In this document: piece after piece, positions 34,788 through 44,513 of the stretch
How positions within the stretch are numbered: the first letter of the stretch is position 1
Layout of the letters: every line of letters begins with the position of its first letter
Assembly (NCBI GenBank): GCA_034927345.1
Contig: JAYFQE010000012.1
Span: 82,900 to 146,899, forward strand
Direction of reading: 5' to 3'
DNA length: 64,000 nucleotides
Source: JAYFQE01 sp034927345
GTDB taxonomy: Bacteria; Bacillota; Clostridia; Saccharofermentanales; UBA5734
Notes under the pieces: generated by a model
The model's input: only the letters and a program-made list of their open reading frames with translations
Told to the model about the DNA's origin: nothing
Database searches by the model: none
Position numbers and translations under genes: made by a program

Positions 34788-34808
34788 CTGGATGCAATCC
34801 AGAGTATA
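34782..34808. promoter_or_regulatory. Perfect palindromic operator overlapping the -10 box
   Basis: Perfect 12-base arms (TATACTCTGGAT at 34782-34793, ATCCAGAGTATA at 34797-34808) around GCA. It starts at the -10 box, a typical repressor position, and could alternatively form an RNA hairpin at the 5' end of the transcript. Its cognate regulator is not obvious. Confidence 0.6.
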
Positions 34809-34857
34809 TTTCATTATGGACAAAGCAGCGGAGAATAACCGGCGGAAAGGACGAGGC

Positions 34858-37152
34858 GTGTTAAAAGGGCATCATATCTGGACGAATACGCTATTCATCA
34901 AATTGTCCTTATTAACGGTCTTGCTGACAATCGGTTCGGTGCTTCTGGCCGGTATGGTTCCCTATATTTATCTGGACAAACAGATGGATTCGGATGTGAA
35001 ACAATATAATTCGCAAAAACTGACTTACGTCAAGGATACGATGGACAATATGGTCTTTTCGCGGATTATGTTTTCTGTTAAAGATTTTGTTGTTCTCGAC
35101 AATATGTACGACGTGATTGACGAGGTAAGCGGGAAAGCCAATTACTCCGGGATTAAGAGCCTTTATGAACTGCTGAATAAGAAGCTGGCTTCCTATACCG
35201 GGATTATTTCCAATATCGCTTTATATTACCAAGAAGATGAAATTTTACTATCGACCTCGTCAGGCGTGAAATTTCTCAAAGACACCGGTACGGCCTTGCC
35301 GTATGACACTGAATGGATCAAATATGTGAACAGCCAGGCAGGCGCCAATACACTGCAGTGGATCGGCACCCGGGATGTGCCCAATCTTAAATATGTCGGC
35401 CTGCCGCTGACCGATAAGAGCTTTTCCCTGATCGTTCCGTTGCGTCATGGCGCTCAAGAACCGATTTATGCCTGTTTCAGCGTTTCTGAAGAATTGGTTG
35501 TCGGGTTATTCGATCAAATCAACCCGGATGGACAGATGGGAATTTATCTGGTCGAACAGAATGGCAATGCTATTGTCGGAACCGATATGTCGGACCAGAT
35601 CGCGGCTGCCATATCCCGTTTATGGCCGGCGGTGACAAGCGATAAATCCCTGATCCTGGACGATAAACCATCAGATACTACGCTTTGCGTCGCTAAATCC
35701 GAATATACGGACTGGTATTATATTCTAGCTGTGCCGAATTCGTTTTATTACCAGAAAAACGGCATGTTCAGCCACCTGGTTTTACTGGCTTGTGTGATCA
35801 TTGCTTTGCTGGTGATGATTATCGGCGTGCCTGTTATTTTAAAAATGACATACCCGTTTGGCCGTCTGGTAGAAAATGTCAAGTCGTCTTTTCATTCAGA
35901 TGCGTCGCTTAAGACGAAGAATGATTTTAACCTGCTGGAAAACGCTTTTACAAACTTGATTGTGGAAAACGATTTGCAGAAAAACCTCTTGACTGATAAC
36001 CGGGCTTTGATGCGGCAAAACCTTTATCAAATTCTTCTTGAGGGCAAAGGAGCAACGCCTTCCGATATTGAAACGTGCATGAAATTCCTTGGCATCCGAT
36101 TGGACAAGGCTTTGTTTACCGTTGTGGCCTTACGCTTCAACATGATGTCGGACAAGACGGCGGCGCCTGATATGGGGGCTTTCGAAGCCGTTCTCGCCAG
36201 CTGCCGCCAGACCGGGACAGTTTTGGACGCAGAGTTTTTGCCGGTCCAGTATATAGGCGGTTTCTTTTCCATGGTCATCAATTATGATGAAACCGAAGCG
36301 TTGAAGCTGATCCCGTTTTGCGAGAAATTGAACGCAGCGCTGGAAGACGCCATGCTGTCAGCTTGCTGTATGGGAATCGGCGGCACCTATAAATGGATCG
36401 GCGATATTCATAAAACGCAGAATGAAGCCGGGCAAGCCCTGCGTTATGCGGCTTATTATCCGAACATTCGCCTTTTCCCCTATGAAAAGACAAAGACCTG
36501 GGATCAGAATGATATCTTTGACGAGTCCCTTCTGACCAACCTGATCCGAAATATTAATGCGCATCATGCTGATAATGTTAAATTCTATCTGAAGGCGCTC
36601 AACACATCGATTACGGAAAACCACCTGGCTTATCCAACAACGCTATCGTTGGTCAGCCGGATTATTGTGACGGCAGAGCAAGTCGCTAAAGCGAATAAAC
36701 TGGATCTGGGCGAGCTGTTCAGCCGGCCTCTGGCCGAACAGATCAACGCCTATTTCTTTTTAAGTGATATTTTCAAGTGCCTTGAGACCACGGTGACGCA
36801 AATCCTGTCTTACGCGGACACGACAAATCTCAACCGTTCGGGCAATTATGCTGAGAAAGCGTTGACCTATCTTCATAATAATTATCACAAGGATATTTCC
36901 ATCCAGGATATTGCCGATGAGCTGAAAATCAGCCGCTATCATCTGTGCCGGGTATTCAAGGAGACGCAGAATATTACCTTGATCGAATATCTGTCCGAAC
37001 TGCGCATGGCCCGGGCAAAGGAGCTTCTGGAAACCAGTAATATGAATGTCAATGATATTGCGGAGATGGTTGGATTTAATAATACCGCTTATTTCAACAA
37101 ACGATTTAAACAGGCTTATGGCGTAACTCCATCGCAGATCCGGCATCAGTAA
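34858..37152 (+). CDS. Membrane-anchored AraC-family regulator (YesN-like)
   Basis: A 764-residue regulator: first membrane segment about 14-40, extracytoplasmic Cache-like region to about 295, second membrane segment about 305-330, linker, and AraC helix-turn-helix at about 665-762 (ISIQDIADELKISRYHLCRVF; YFNKRFKQAYGVTPSQI). I favour GTG 34858, with GGAAAGGA 6 bases upstream; the open frame back to 34792 would place coding sequence inside the palindromic operator. It precedes importer 2 and most likely activates it through repeats at 37239-37288. A strong terminator follows. Confidence 0.88.
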   Translation: MLKGHHIWTNTLFIKLSLLTVLLTIGSVLLAGMVPYIYLDKQMDSDVKQYNSQKLTYVKDTMDNMVFSRIMFSVKDFVVLDNMYDVIDEVSGKANYSGIKSLYELLNKKLASYTGIISNIALYYQEDEILLSTSSGVKFLKDTGTALPYDTEWIKYVNSQAGANTLQWIGTRDVPNLKYVGLPLTDKSFSLIVPLRHGAQEPIYACFSVSEELVVGLFDQINPDGQMGIYLVEQNGNAIVGTDMSDQIAAAISRLWPAVTSDKSLILDDKPSDTTLCVAKSEYTDWYYILAVPNSFYYQKNGMFSHLVLLACVIIALLVMIIGVPVILKMTYPFGRLVENVKSSFHSDASLKTKNDFNLLENAFTNLIVENDLQKNLLTDNRALMRQNLYQILLEGKGATPSDIETCMKFLGIRLDKALFTVVALRFNMMSDKTAAPDMGAFEAVLASCRQTGTVLDAEFLPVQYIGGFFSMVINYDETEALKLIPFCEKLNAALEDAMLSACCMGIGGTYKWIGDIHKTQNEAGQALRYAAYYPNIRLFPYEKTKTWDQNDIFDESLLTNLIRNINAHHADNVKFYLKALNTSITENHLAYPTTLSLVSRIIVTAEQVAKANKLDLGELFSRPLAEQINAYFFLSDIFKCLETTVTQILSYADTTNLNRSGNYAEKALTYLHNNYHKDISIQDIADELKISRYHLCRVFKETQNITLIEYLSELRMARAKELLETSNMNVNDIAEMVGFNNTAYFNKRFKQAYGVTPSQIRHQ

Positions 37153-37189
37153 TATGGCGGGCTGATATAGCACCTTGCCCAATCCGGAA

Positions 37190-37230
37190 GCGTTCTGACT
37201 GCCGCAAACAGTCAGAACGCACTATTTTTT
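37190..37230 (+). terminator. Intrinsic terminator after the AraC gene
   Basis: A perfect 12-base stem (GCGTTCTGACTG/CAGTCAGAACGC, arms 37190-37201 and 37209-37220) followed by AC and a run ending in six T. Confidence 0.9.
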
Positions 37231-37238
37231 CATGATGG

Positions 37239-37288
37239 CAAGAATCTGCAAGCCTCCGATAGCAATACAGTGCAAGAATGGCAAGAAT
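37239..37288. repeat. Direct repeats upstream of the importer 2 promoter
   Basis: GCAAGAAT occurs three times (37239, 37272, 37281), the last ending 6 bases before the -35 box. Direct repeats ahead of -35 are the usual binding pattern of AraC-type activators, and such a regulator is encoded just upstream. Confidence 0.55.
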
Positions 37289-37294
37289 GCTCAT

Positions 37295-37323
37295 TTGACA
37301 GCCGGTATACCGCGGCATAGCAT
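37295..37323 (+). promoter_or_regulatory. Promoter of the importer 2 operon
   Basis: TTGACA (37295-37300), a 17-base spacer and TAGCAT (37318-37323), directly after the GCAAGAAT repeats and 43 bases before the first permease start. Confidence 0.7.
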
Positions 37324-37366
37324 TTGGACAGACAAACACTGTGACGAAAACGGGCGGAGGTAAGCA

Positions 37367-38329
37367 TTGAAACAGATGGGACGACAGCCGGTATGGATAA
37401 GGCAAATGAAACCTCAGACTATAGGCGTTTTCCAACGCTATATCAAGAATTATCAACTCTTGCTCATGTTGCTGCCGACGATTTTTTGCCTTTTGATTTT
37501 TAATTATGCGCCGATTTACGGATTGATTATTGCCTTTAAAGATTACTCCATTTCTAAAGGCATTCTGGACAGCAGATGGGTGGGCTTTGAGAATTTCCGC
37601 AAATTATTTATTACGCCCAGTTTTTCGGAGGTTTTCCGCAATACAATCTGGATCAGTTTCCTACGGATCCTCTTTGGCTTTCCTGCGCCGATCCTTCTGG
37701 CGCTGCTTCTTCATGAGATAAAAATCACCGGATATAAAAAAGCGGTCCAGACGATCAGCTATATGCCCTATTTCTTGTCCTGGGTCGTTCTGGGCGGACT
37801 CTTCATGCAGGTTCTTTCGCCCTCCGGCGGTCTGGTCAACCAGATTATCGCCTTCTTCGGCGGTACGCCGATTTATTTTCTAGCCGATACGACCTTCTTT
37901 GTCCCCATGCTGATTGTAACCGGTATCTGGCAGAGCGTCGGCTGGGGCAGCATTATTTATCTGGCGGCGATCACCTCGATCAATACGGAGCTCTACGAAG
38001 CGGCGGTTGTGGACGGCGCCGGCCGTTTTAAACAGATGCTTCACATTACGCTGCCGGGAATTTTACCGGTAATATCCGTCATGTTTATCCTGCAAAGCGG
38101 CAATTTGATCAACGCGGGCTTTGATCAGATCTTCAACCTGTATAATTCATCGGTTTATAAAGTAGCCGATATTCTGGATACCTATGTTTACCGCCGCGGC
38201 CTGATCGACATGAAATACAGCTTTTCCGCTGCCGTCGGGCTTTTTAAGAACATCATATCCTTTGCCCTGGTCATTGTAACCAACGTCATTGTCAAAAAGA
38301 TGAATTCAGGAGAAAATGGCATATGGTGA
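37367..38329 (+). CDS. Sugar ABC transporter permease, LplB type (importer 2)
   Basis: A 320-residue permease with six membrane segments. The EAA loop is EAAVVDGAGRFKQMLHITLP near 208-228. The start is TTG, chosen because GGAGGT lies about 6 bases upstream. It overlaps the next permease gene by 7 bases. It forms the first channel half of importer 2, which lacks its own ATPase gene. It resembles the other LplB-type subunits here in layout but not closely in sequence, so the three importers should have different ligands. Confidence 0.9.
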   Translation: MKQMGRQPVWIRQMKPQTIGVFQRYIKNYQLLLMLLPTIFCLLIFNYAPIYGLIIAFKDYSISKGILDSRWVGFENFRKLFITPSFSEVFRNTIWISFLRILFGFPAPILLALLLHEIKITGYKKAVQTISYMPYFLSWVVLGGLFMQVLSPSGGLVNQIIAFFGGTPIYFLADTTFFVPMLIVTGIWQSVGWGSIIYLAAITSINTELYEAAVVDGAGRFKQMLHITLPGILPVISVMFILQSGNLINAGFDQIFNLYNSSVYKVADILDTYVYRRGLIDMKYSFSAAVGLFKNIISFALVIVTNVIVKKMNSGENGIW

Positions 38330-39234
38330 GTATAATGATGAAAAGAAAACATTCCGGCGGTATTCAAACGGGCAAAACAGAATTATTCTTTGATATCCTG
38401 ATTGGATTTCTTCTTCTGTTGTTCAGCTTGACCGTCATTCTGCCTTTCTGGTATCTGCTGGCTCAGTCGTTTGACCAGATGGGCAATATGTCGGGAACGG
38501 ATTTCTATTTATGGCCGCGGTCTTTTACTTTTGCCAATTACAGCATCATTTTACATAACAAATATATCTGGGCAGGTTATGCCAATACTTTGTTACGAAC
38601 GATTCTGGGCACGGTTCTGACTTTGTTCTGCACAACGATGGGCGCCTATACACTATCAAAAAAATACTTCCCGCACCACACCTTCTGGTCGTTCTTTGTC
38701 ATCCTGACGATGTTTTTCGGCGGCGGCCTGATCCCGACTTATTTATGGATCAATCAACTGGGCCTGATCGACAATCGTATGGTTCTCATCCTGCCCAGCC
38801 TGGTTGGCGCTTATAATCTGGTTTTGGTCCGTAATTTTATGCTGCAGATCCCGGCGGAACTGGAAGAAAGTGCGCGGTTGGACGGCGCCGGTGATTTCCG
38901 GACCTTTCTCAGCATTGTGCTGCCGGTATCCAAGCCGATTCTGGCGACAGTCGCGCTCTGGGTCGCGGTGGGCCACTGGAATTCCTGGTTTGACTGTCTG
39001 CTCTATATCCGGGATCCAAACAAACTGGTCGTGCAGGTCGTTCTGCAGCGCATCATCATTCAGGGCACCGATAAAATGCTGCTGGATAAATCTCAACAGC
39101 TCGAGTTTGACGCCCGCCCGGAAATGATTAAAGCCGCTTGTATTTATGTTACGACTCTGCCGATTTTATGTGTTTATCCGTTTTTACAGAAGTACTTTGT
39201 CAAGGGCATTTATGTTGGGTCTTTAAAAGGGTGA
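38323..39234 (+). CDS. Sugar ABC transporter permease, LplC type (importer 2)
   Basis: A 303-residue permease with six membrane segments. The EAA loop is ESARLDGAGDFRTFLSIVLP near 185-205, and the C-terminus KGIYVGSLKG is family-typical. The start overlaps the upstream gene by 7 bases, so translation is probably coupled. Second channel half of importer 2. Confidence 0.9.
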   Translation: MVSIMMKRKHSGGIQTGKTELFFDILIGFLLLLFSLTVILPFWYLLAQSFDQMGNMSGTDFYLWPRSFTFANYSIILHNKYIWAGYANTLLRTILGTVLTLFCTTMGAYTLSKKYFPHHTFWSFFVILTMFFGGGLIPTYLWINQLGLIDNRMVLILPSLVGAYNLVLVRNFMLQIPAELEESARLDGAGDFRTFLSIVLPVSKPILATVALWVAVGHWNSWFDCLLYIRDPNKLVVQVVLQRIIIQGTDKMLLDKSQQLEFDARPEMIKAACIYVTTLPILCVYPFLQKYFVKGIYVGSLKG

Positions 39235-39295
39235 CAATCGGCGGCAACGCCGGTTCATGGTTAACGGTCACAACATTATTTTGGGAGGAAAGAGC

Positions 39296-40939
39296 ATGTT
39301 TAAACGAATCACGGTTTTTGCACTCGTCATCGCCATGCTTGCTTTGGCAAGCTGCGCATCGCCAGCCGCCACCGGCAGCAGTCAGACGGTTGGAACAACA
39401 GCGGAGACTGCCGCCGCGACATCCGCTGCCGCGACAACAACGCAGCCGGCGGAAAAGTACACTTATGAGATCGTCCAGGGATTGCTGGCGCCGGTCGAAG
39501 AAAATGCTCCGATGATCAAGTACTGGGAAGATCAATTTGGCGTTGATTTCGTTATCGATTATGTAGAATCGGCTAAACTGACGGAAATCATGCCGCTGCG
39601 TTTTGCTTCGCAGGAAATTCCGGACGTTATTACCAATCTGGGGTATTCTACTTTTTATGACCTGGTAAATGAAGGAATCGCCGGTACCTGGACCGAGGAA
39701 TTCTTGCGGTCGTCGGCGCCGGATATTGCCAAGCACCTTGACGAGCTGGGCGATGATGCCTGGGCGATCAGCAAGCATGACAACGGCGAGATGTTTACGA
39801 TCCCCGGTGTCAACGCCGAATATATGTACGGTTCCGCTATCATCTGGCGGGATTCCTGGCTGAAAAAAGTCGGGGAGAGTATCCCGAAAACCTTGGCCGA
39901 CGCGGAACGCGTTCTGTATAAATTCCGCAATGACGATCCTGACGGCAACGGCCAGAAAGACACCTATGGCTTATCGCAGGACGGCATGACCCAGATCTTC
40001 GGCGCCTGCGGCGCGCCGATGTCTACTTTGTTCGGCGCCAACGGCGACAAAGTCAGCAACTGGATTAAAGACGAAAATGGCAATATGGTTTATTCCAGCG
40101 TCGCTTCCGGAGCGAAAGAAGCTCTGACAATTCTGGCCAAATGGTATAAAGACGGCGTTGTCGATCCGGAATTTATCACCGGTGAAAACAAAGGCGGCTA
40201 CTGGGCGATCAGCCATGCTTTCTGCAACGGCCGGATCGGTTTTACGACCCGCGGCATCAACAATCATTGGCGTTTGCCGGAAAATCTCCAGACCGGCACG
40301 GCAGCATTTGCCAACCAGGAGCTTTTCATGCAGAATTATCCCGGCGAAACCTATGATTTCGGTTACCCGCTGGAAGGCAAAGACGGCACGCGCTGGAGCG
40401 GCTTCCGCAGCTACGCGTTCTGGTCCTGCTTTGCGAAGAAAATGACCGATGACCAGGGCAAGTTTGCCAAATTTCTCCAGATCATCGAGAAAGTCAACGG
40501 TTATACCAAGCCGGAAGATTATCTGACAGCACGCTTTGGCATCGAAGGCACCAACTGGGATTATGACGCCAATCATGTGCCGCAGTCCAAGGACGGCTTT
40601 AAAACGGCAGAAGAACTAACCGCCATCGGCGGCGGGACCGTCTTTACTTTCGCCAACAACTATGTGGCGTCCAATCTGCTCAATCCCTCCTATTCCGAAT
40701 GGCGCGATAAAATGTACGCGGATCCGGAACGCAGCGAGGTCTGGAAAAACTACATCACCCGTCCGCTTCCTTCGGCAACCGACTACCAGAGCGAGCTGGA
40801 CAAGATTATCGACGAAGGTTATGTCAGCATCATAACCGGTGAAAAACCAGTCAGCTATTTTGATGAACTGGTGGCTGCCTGGAAAAAAGCCGGCGGCGAC
40901 ATCCTGACTCAAGAAGCCAACGACATGGTTAAAGAATGA
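39296..40939 (+). CDS. Extracellular sugar-binding lipoprotein (importer 2)
   Basis: A 547-residue solute-binding protein. The signal peptide ends in the lipobox LASC (Cys at residue 18), and an Ala/Thr-rich tether runs to about residue 50. The motif DDPDGNGQKDTYGL near 220 is the EF-hand-like calcium loop common in LplA-type proteins. ATG 39296 has GGGAGGAA upstream; the frame open back to 39257 is non-conserved. It delivers ligand to the permeases at 37367 and 38323. Confidence 0.9.
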   Translation: MFKRITVFALVIAMLALASCASPAATGSSQTVGTTAETAAATSAAATTTQPAEKYTYEIVQGLLAPVEENAPMIKYWEDQFGVDFVIDYVESAKLTEIMPLRFASQEIPDVITNLGYSTFYDLVNEGIAGTWTEEFLRSSAPDIAKHLDELGDDAWAISKHDNGEMFTIPGVNAEYMYGSAIIWRDSWLKKVGESIPKTLADAERVLYKFRNDDPDGNGQKDTYGLSQDGMTQIFGACGAPMSTLFGANGDKVSNWIKDENGNMVYSSVASGAKEALTILAKWYKDGVVDPEFITGENKGGYWAISHAFCNGRIGFTTRGINNHWRLPENLQTGTAAFANQELFMQNYPGETYDFGYPLEGKDGTRWSGFRSYAFWSCFAKKMTDDQGKFAKFLQIIEKVNGYTKPEDYLTARFGIEGTNWDYDANHVPQSKDGFKTAEELTAIGGGTVFTFANNYVASNLLNPSYSEWRDKMYADPERSEVWKNYITRPLPSATDYQSELDKIIDEGYVSIITGEKPVSYFDELVAAWKKAGGDILTQEANDMVKE

Positions 40940-40995
40940 TTTGAAAAGGCGGCACGGCAAAACCTGCCGCGGCGAATAAAAATGCTCAGCAACCT

Positions 40996-41020
40996 TCCCA
41001 TCCGGCTTGGCAGGATGGGA
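40996..41020 (+). other. Hairpin before the heparinase-like gene
   Basis: A perfect 8-base stem (TCCCATCC/GGATGGGA) with a 9-base loop in the 125-base intercistronic gap, followed by a smaller CGTTG/CAACG stem. With no T-run it is more likely an RNA processing or attenuating element than a terminator. Confidence 0.35.
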
Positions 41021-41064
41021 TCGTTGCGTATCAACGCTTTGTAAAACCGATCAGGAGGATCATC

Positions 41065-44000
41065 ATGCTTTTTTGTCAACCAAGACCCATCTTGCGGACA
41101 ACCTCCCTGCTCCCGCCTGTTCTTGTGACCCTGGTCGCACCGAAAAACGCTGCCGGCAAGACCGCCGTGCAGGCTGTACGAGACTGCCTTCTCCGGCAGG
41201 CGGCCGTGACGGTGCTTGAAAATCCTTCTGAACCGGAATCTGTCCTTTATCAGGCACGCGGCCCCTTGATCATCATCGGCAATCTGGCCGACAATTCATG
41301 CGTGCGCGTCCTTTATTACAAGTCTCTTGCCGCCACGGACCTGACCTACCCGGGTCCGGGCGGTTATGAGATACGGACTTTGCTTGATCCGTTTGCGACC
41401 GGTTATAATATCATTCATATCGGTTATTCCGATCAAAACGGATTGAGCAAAGCCGCCGCCCTTTTCCTCCATGGCGTTCAAGAGGGAATGCTGCCTTACT
41501 ATAACGAAATTTGTGCCGTTCAATTACCGCTTCCGGCCGAGAAAGCCAGGCAGATAGCCGATGAAGTCTGTAATCCAGCCGACCCGACAGCTGCCTATAA
41601 CGCGCCGATCGATGAAAAAGGCTATCTGGCTTATCTGACCGGCGACTGTAAATTGCTTGCCGATTATGTCGGCGCCTGGCGGCTGATTTTATTGAAACAA
41701 GAACGATTGCACCTGAAGTTATACCGCCGCGCCGCAGCCTGGCGCCTGTTGGAAATGACCGGCATGTTGCCGGATGATCTGCGAGCCGAATGCGAACGGT
41801 TTTTTTACGAATGGGCTGATGGTCCGGAAGGATGGGGCTCGATCCTTGAGCCGATCTATCAGCTGCCGGATTTCCCCCGACAGAATCATGGCCTGATCCC
41901 GGCTCTGGGCCTTGTCATTTTAGCCGATTATTTCGGCCGTTTTTACCCGGAGATGGATCACCCGGCCCAGTGGCGGCGCGATGCCGATCAGGTCTTCAGC
42001 GTGTATGATGCCGGGCATTGGAAACCTCTGTGCGACGGCCTTTGCCACGGCTGGTGGCTGTCACAGCCGGCGATGCTCGAATATGGATTGTTTGATGACC
42101 GGCATGCCTATTTTACCAGCGGCGGAGCCCGGCAAGCCGCGCTCTGCGCTATGGCGGTCGTCAACAATGAAGGCTGGATGCCCAACGCCGGCGACATGGG
42201 CATTCAAAGGCAATTTCCAATTTATAACTTAAGTATCAGCGCCGCTTATTATCAGGACGGCCGGTATGCTTTTATGAAACAAAAAGCCCCTCTGTGGCGG
42301 CAGGGTTACAGCGGCCCGCTGAGTTATCTGCCGCGGGCTTTCGACACCGGCCTAACGCCGGCGGCGCCGCGTGAACTCGTCGGCGCAACCGTGATTCCTA
42401 TGGATTCATTGGTTTATGACGCCTGGAGTAAAGAACCGGCTCTGGCTTCGCTGACGGCCAATACCGCGCCAAGCGCGCCGATTGAGCGTTGTTTTGATAA
42501 ACTCTCGGTCCGGACCGGTCTCGGGCCAGATGATGAATTTCTGCTGATTGACGGCCTGAGCGGCGGTTCGCATGCCTATGATGATGCCATGGCCATCCTG
42601 GATTATCAAAAGTACGGCGTCAGTTTTCTGGTTTCAGAAGACCAGCTTTATTGGATCGAACCGGAAAATCATTGTTCCTTAACGATATATCGCAATGGCT
42701 GCGTCGGTCCTCTGCCTGGATTTGCCGAACTGGAGGACCTGAAGCAGGAGCCGGACGGCAGGATTTATCTATCGCTGCGATTGCGTGGCTTTGACGGAGC
42801 CGACTGGCACCGGGAGCTCTATTTCCTGCCCGATCAGTGTCTGGTTATCCAGGATACGGTTCTGGCTATCCAGGAAGGCCTGTTTTCTGTGGAATCGCAT
42901 TATCGCACCCCGGGACAAGCCGCCCTGGAAGGAACGCTGCTGCAAAGCCGGCGCCGTACCCGCGACGGCCGTGCCGTACAGTTCCAGATAAAAACGATTG
43001 CCTCGCAGCCTGTCGACTGTCAGATCAGAACGATCAACCTCCATAATGCTTACCGTCCTCTACCGGGAGAGAAACCGCCGGTCGCGCCGGAGGTCGATCC
43101 GGTCTATTTCGCTCAGGAACGGTATCACCTTGAGTCGGATGAATTATGCCTGACCGCATATACGGCGAAAACAACCGTCCGGATGGCTCCGGGCCAGTCT
43201 CTCACATTGACGACGGTCATACGCGCTTCAGCGGATCTGAATGCGGCCGTGGATTTCGTTCCCGGTCCTGAAAATCTGGGCGTGAATCTAGATGGAACCT
43301 GGATCAAAACGCCATTGCTCAGCCGCCAAAGCGGCCTGACTCGGGTAACGGCGGCGGCGGAAGATCCGGCCGGCTTCTCAGCGGCCGCTGGTAAAGCTGC
43401 CGGCGGTTTAGCAGCAAGGCCGGCGACTCTGGCCGGCCGGCTTCTGGCTGGTTTTAAAAGCCGGCAAACCGTTGCGCGCCTGGCCGGCGAGCGCTTGCTA
43501 TGCGGATTTGAAGACGGCCGTGTGGCGGCGGTCGACGACGAGGGCAACATCGATCAGCTTTGTCGGACTGCCGGCGCCGTTCATGACCTGGCATCCGATG
43601 CCGGATACTTGTATGTCGCTTATGGACCGGATAAAATAGCCTGTTATGCCGAAGATCAATCCCGGCTGCTTTGGCAGGTCAATCTGGAGCGGATTCCGAC
43701 CCTGTACCCCTGGTGGGAATTAGACACCCCTCTGGCGGCGCGTATTCAAATCGGCCGGCTTAACGGGCTAAAAACTTTGCTGGCCGGCTGCGGCGATAAT
43801 AGTCTGCGCTTTTTTTCGCCGGAAGGACTGCAGCTGGATGCCTACTCCTTTTTTGCAGCCGTTCCGAATCTGATCGAATTGGCCGATCTGGACGGAGACG
43901 GCCAGGATGAAATATTACTCGCCGGCAATCTGATGACTTGTATTTCGCAAGTGGATGTTTTACGGGCGGACCATACAATGATTGATCAGTTTGGCAGTGA

Positions 44001-44484
44001 GGACTGGACCAGTATTGCCAAAGTCTTGCGCTGCTTTTCGTTTAAGGGGAAGCCGGCTGTCGCTCTGGGTGTTAATCATCGCCATAACCTTAAGGTTTAC
44101 GTTTTTACGAATGACGGTTCAATGAAACATCAAACGGCGATCAGCGAGAGACTGCCGGGCGCGGTTGCCGATATCGTGATCGACGAGGCGAACGAACAAT
44201 TGGCCGCCTGTACGACCCAAGGCATCCTGGCCGTTTATCGGTTCACCGGCGAACGTTGCTGGACCGCCTATTTTAATCAGCCGCTGTGTTCTCTGATCTG
44301 GCTGCATGACGAAATCTGGGCTGCGGACGAATCCGGCCGCGTCGTCGTTTATCAGGCTGCGGGCCAGATATCGCGGTCTTATGATCTGCCGGTTCCTATC
44401 CGGCGGCTGCTGTTAAAAAATGGCCGGGTCCTGGCTTTGGGCGACCAGGAAATCTATAGGCTACCGTTTCCCGAGACTGTTTAA
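41065..44484 (+). CDS. Large heparinase-like protein fused to a C-terminal beta-propeller
   Basis: A 1139-residue cytoplasmic protein with AGGAGG before its ATG. An N-terminal alpha/beta region (about 1-150) precedes an alpha-helical toroid (about 180-460; LCHGWWLSQPAMLEYG, VNNEGWMPNAGDMG) and a beta-sandwich (about 475-730) with LLIDGLSGGSHAYDDAMAIL, the order seen in heparinase II/III-type polysaccharide lyases. A Gly/Ala-rich linker (about 765-800) leads to a propeller-like domain (about 805-1135) containing the FG-GAP-like DLDGDGQDEILLAG. No signal peptide. It is last in the importer 2 operon and may cleave uronic-acid glycans after import. The family assignment is by fold pattern only. 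Confidence 0.6.
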   Translation: MLFCQPRPILRTTSLLPPVLVTLVAPKNAAGKTAVQAVRDCLLRQAAVTVLENPSEPESVLYQARGPLIIIGNLADNSCVRVLYYKSLAATDLTYPGPGGYEIRTLLDPFATGYNIIHIGYSDQNGLSKAAALFLHGVQEGMLPYYNEICAVQLPLPAEKARQIADEVCNPADPTAAYNAPIDEKGYLAYLTGDCKLLADYVGAWRLILLKQERLHLKLYRRAAAWRLLEMTGMLPDDLRAECERFFYEWADGPEGWGSILEPIYQLPDFPRQNHGLIPALGLVILADYFGRFYPEMDHPAQWRRDADQVFSVYDAGHWKPLCDGLCHGWWLSQPAMLEYGLFDDRHAYFTSGGARQAALCAMAVVNNEGWMPNAGDMGIQRQFPIYNLSISAAYYQDGRYAFMKQKAPLWRQGYSGPLSYLPRAFDTGLTPAAPRELVGATVIPMDSLVYDAWSKEPALASLTANTAPSAPIERCFDKLSVRTGLGPDDEFLLIDGLSGGSHAYDDAMAILDYQKYGVSFLVSEDQLYWIEPENHCSLTIYRNGCVGPLPGFAELEDLKQEPDGRIYLSLRLRGFDGADWHRELYFLPDQCLVIQDTVLAIQEGLFSVESHYRTPGQAALEGTLLQSRRRTRDGRAVQFQIKTIASQPVDCQIRTINLHNAYRPLPGEKPPVAPEVDPVYFAQERYHLESDELCLTAYTAKTTVRMAPGQSLTLTTVIRASADLNAAVDFVPGPENLGVNLDGTWIKTPLLSRQSGLTRVTAAAEDPAGFSAAAGKAAGGLAARPATLAGRLLAGFKSRQTVARLAGERLLCGFEDGRVAAVDDEGNIDQLCRTAGAVHDLASDAGYLYVAYGPDKIACYAEDQSRLLWQVNLERIPTLYPWWELDTPLAARIQIGRLNGLKTLLAGCGDNSLRFFSPEGLQLDAYSFFAAVPNLIELADLDGDGQDEILLAGNLMTCISQVDVLRADHTMIDQFGSEDWTSIAKVLRCFSFKGKPAVALGVNHRHNLKVYVFTNDGSMKHQTAISERLPGAVADIVIDEANEQLAACTTQGILAVYRFTGERCWTAYFNQPLCSLIWLHDEIWAADESGRVVVYQAAGQISRSYDLPVPIRRLLLKNGRVLALGDQEIYRLPFPETV

Positions 44485-44513
44485 GATCCGGATAGCCGGC
44501 TCGATCTCGTTAT

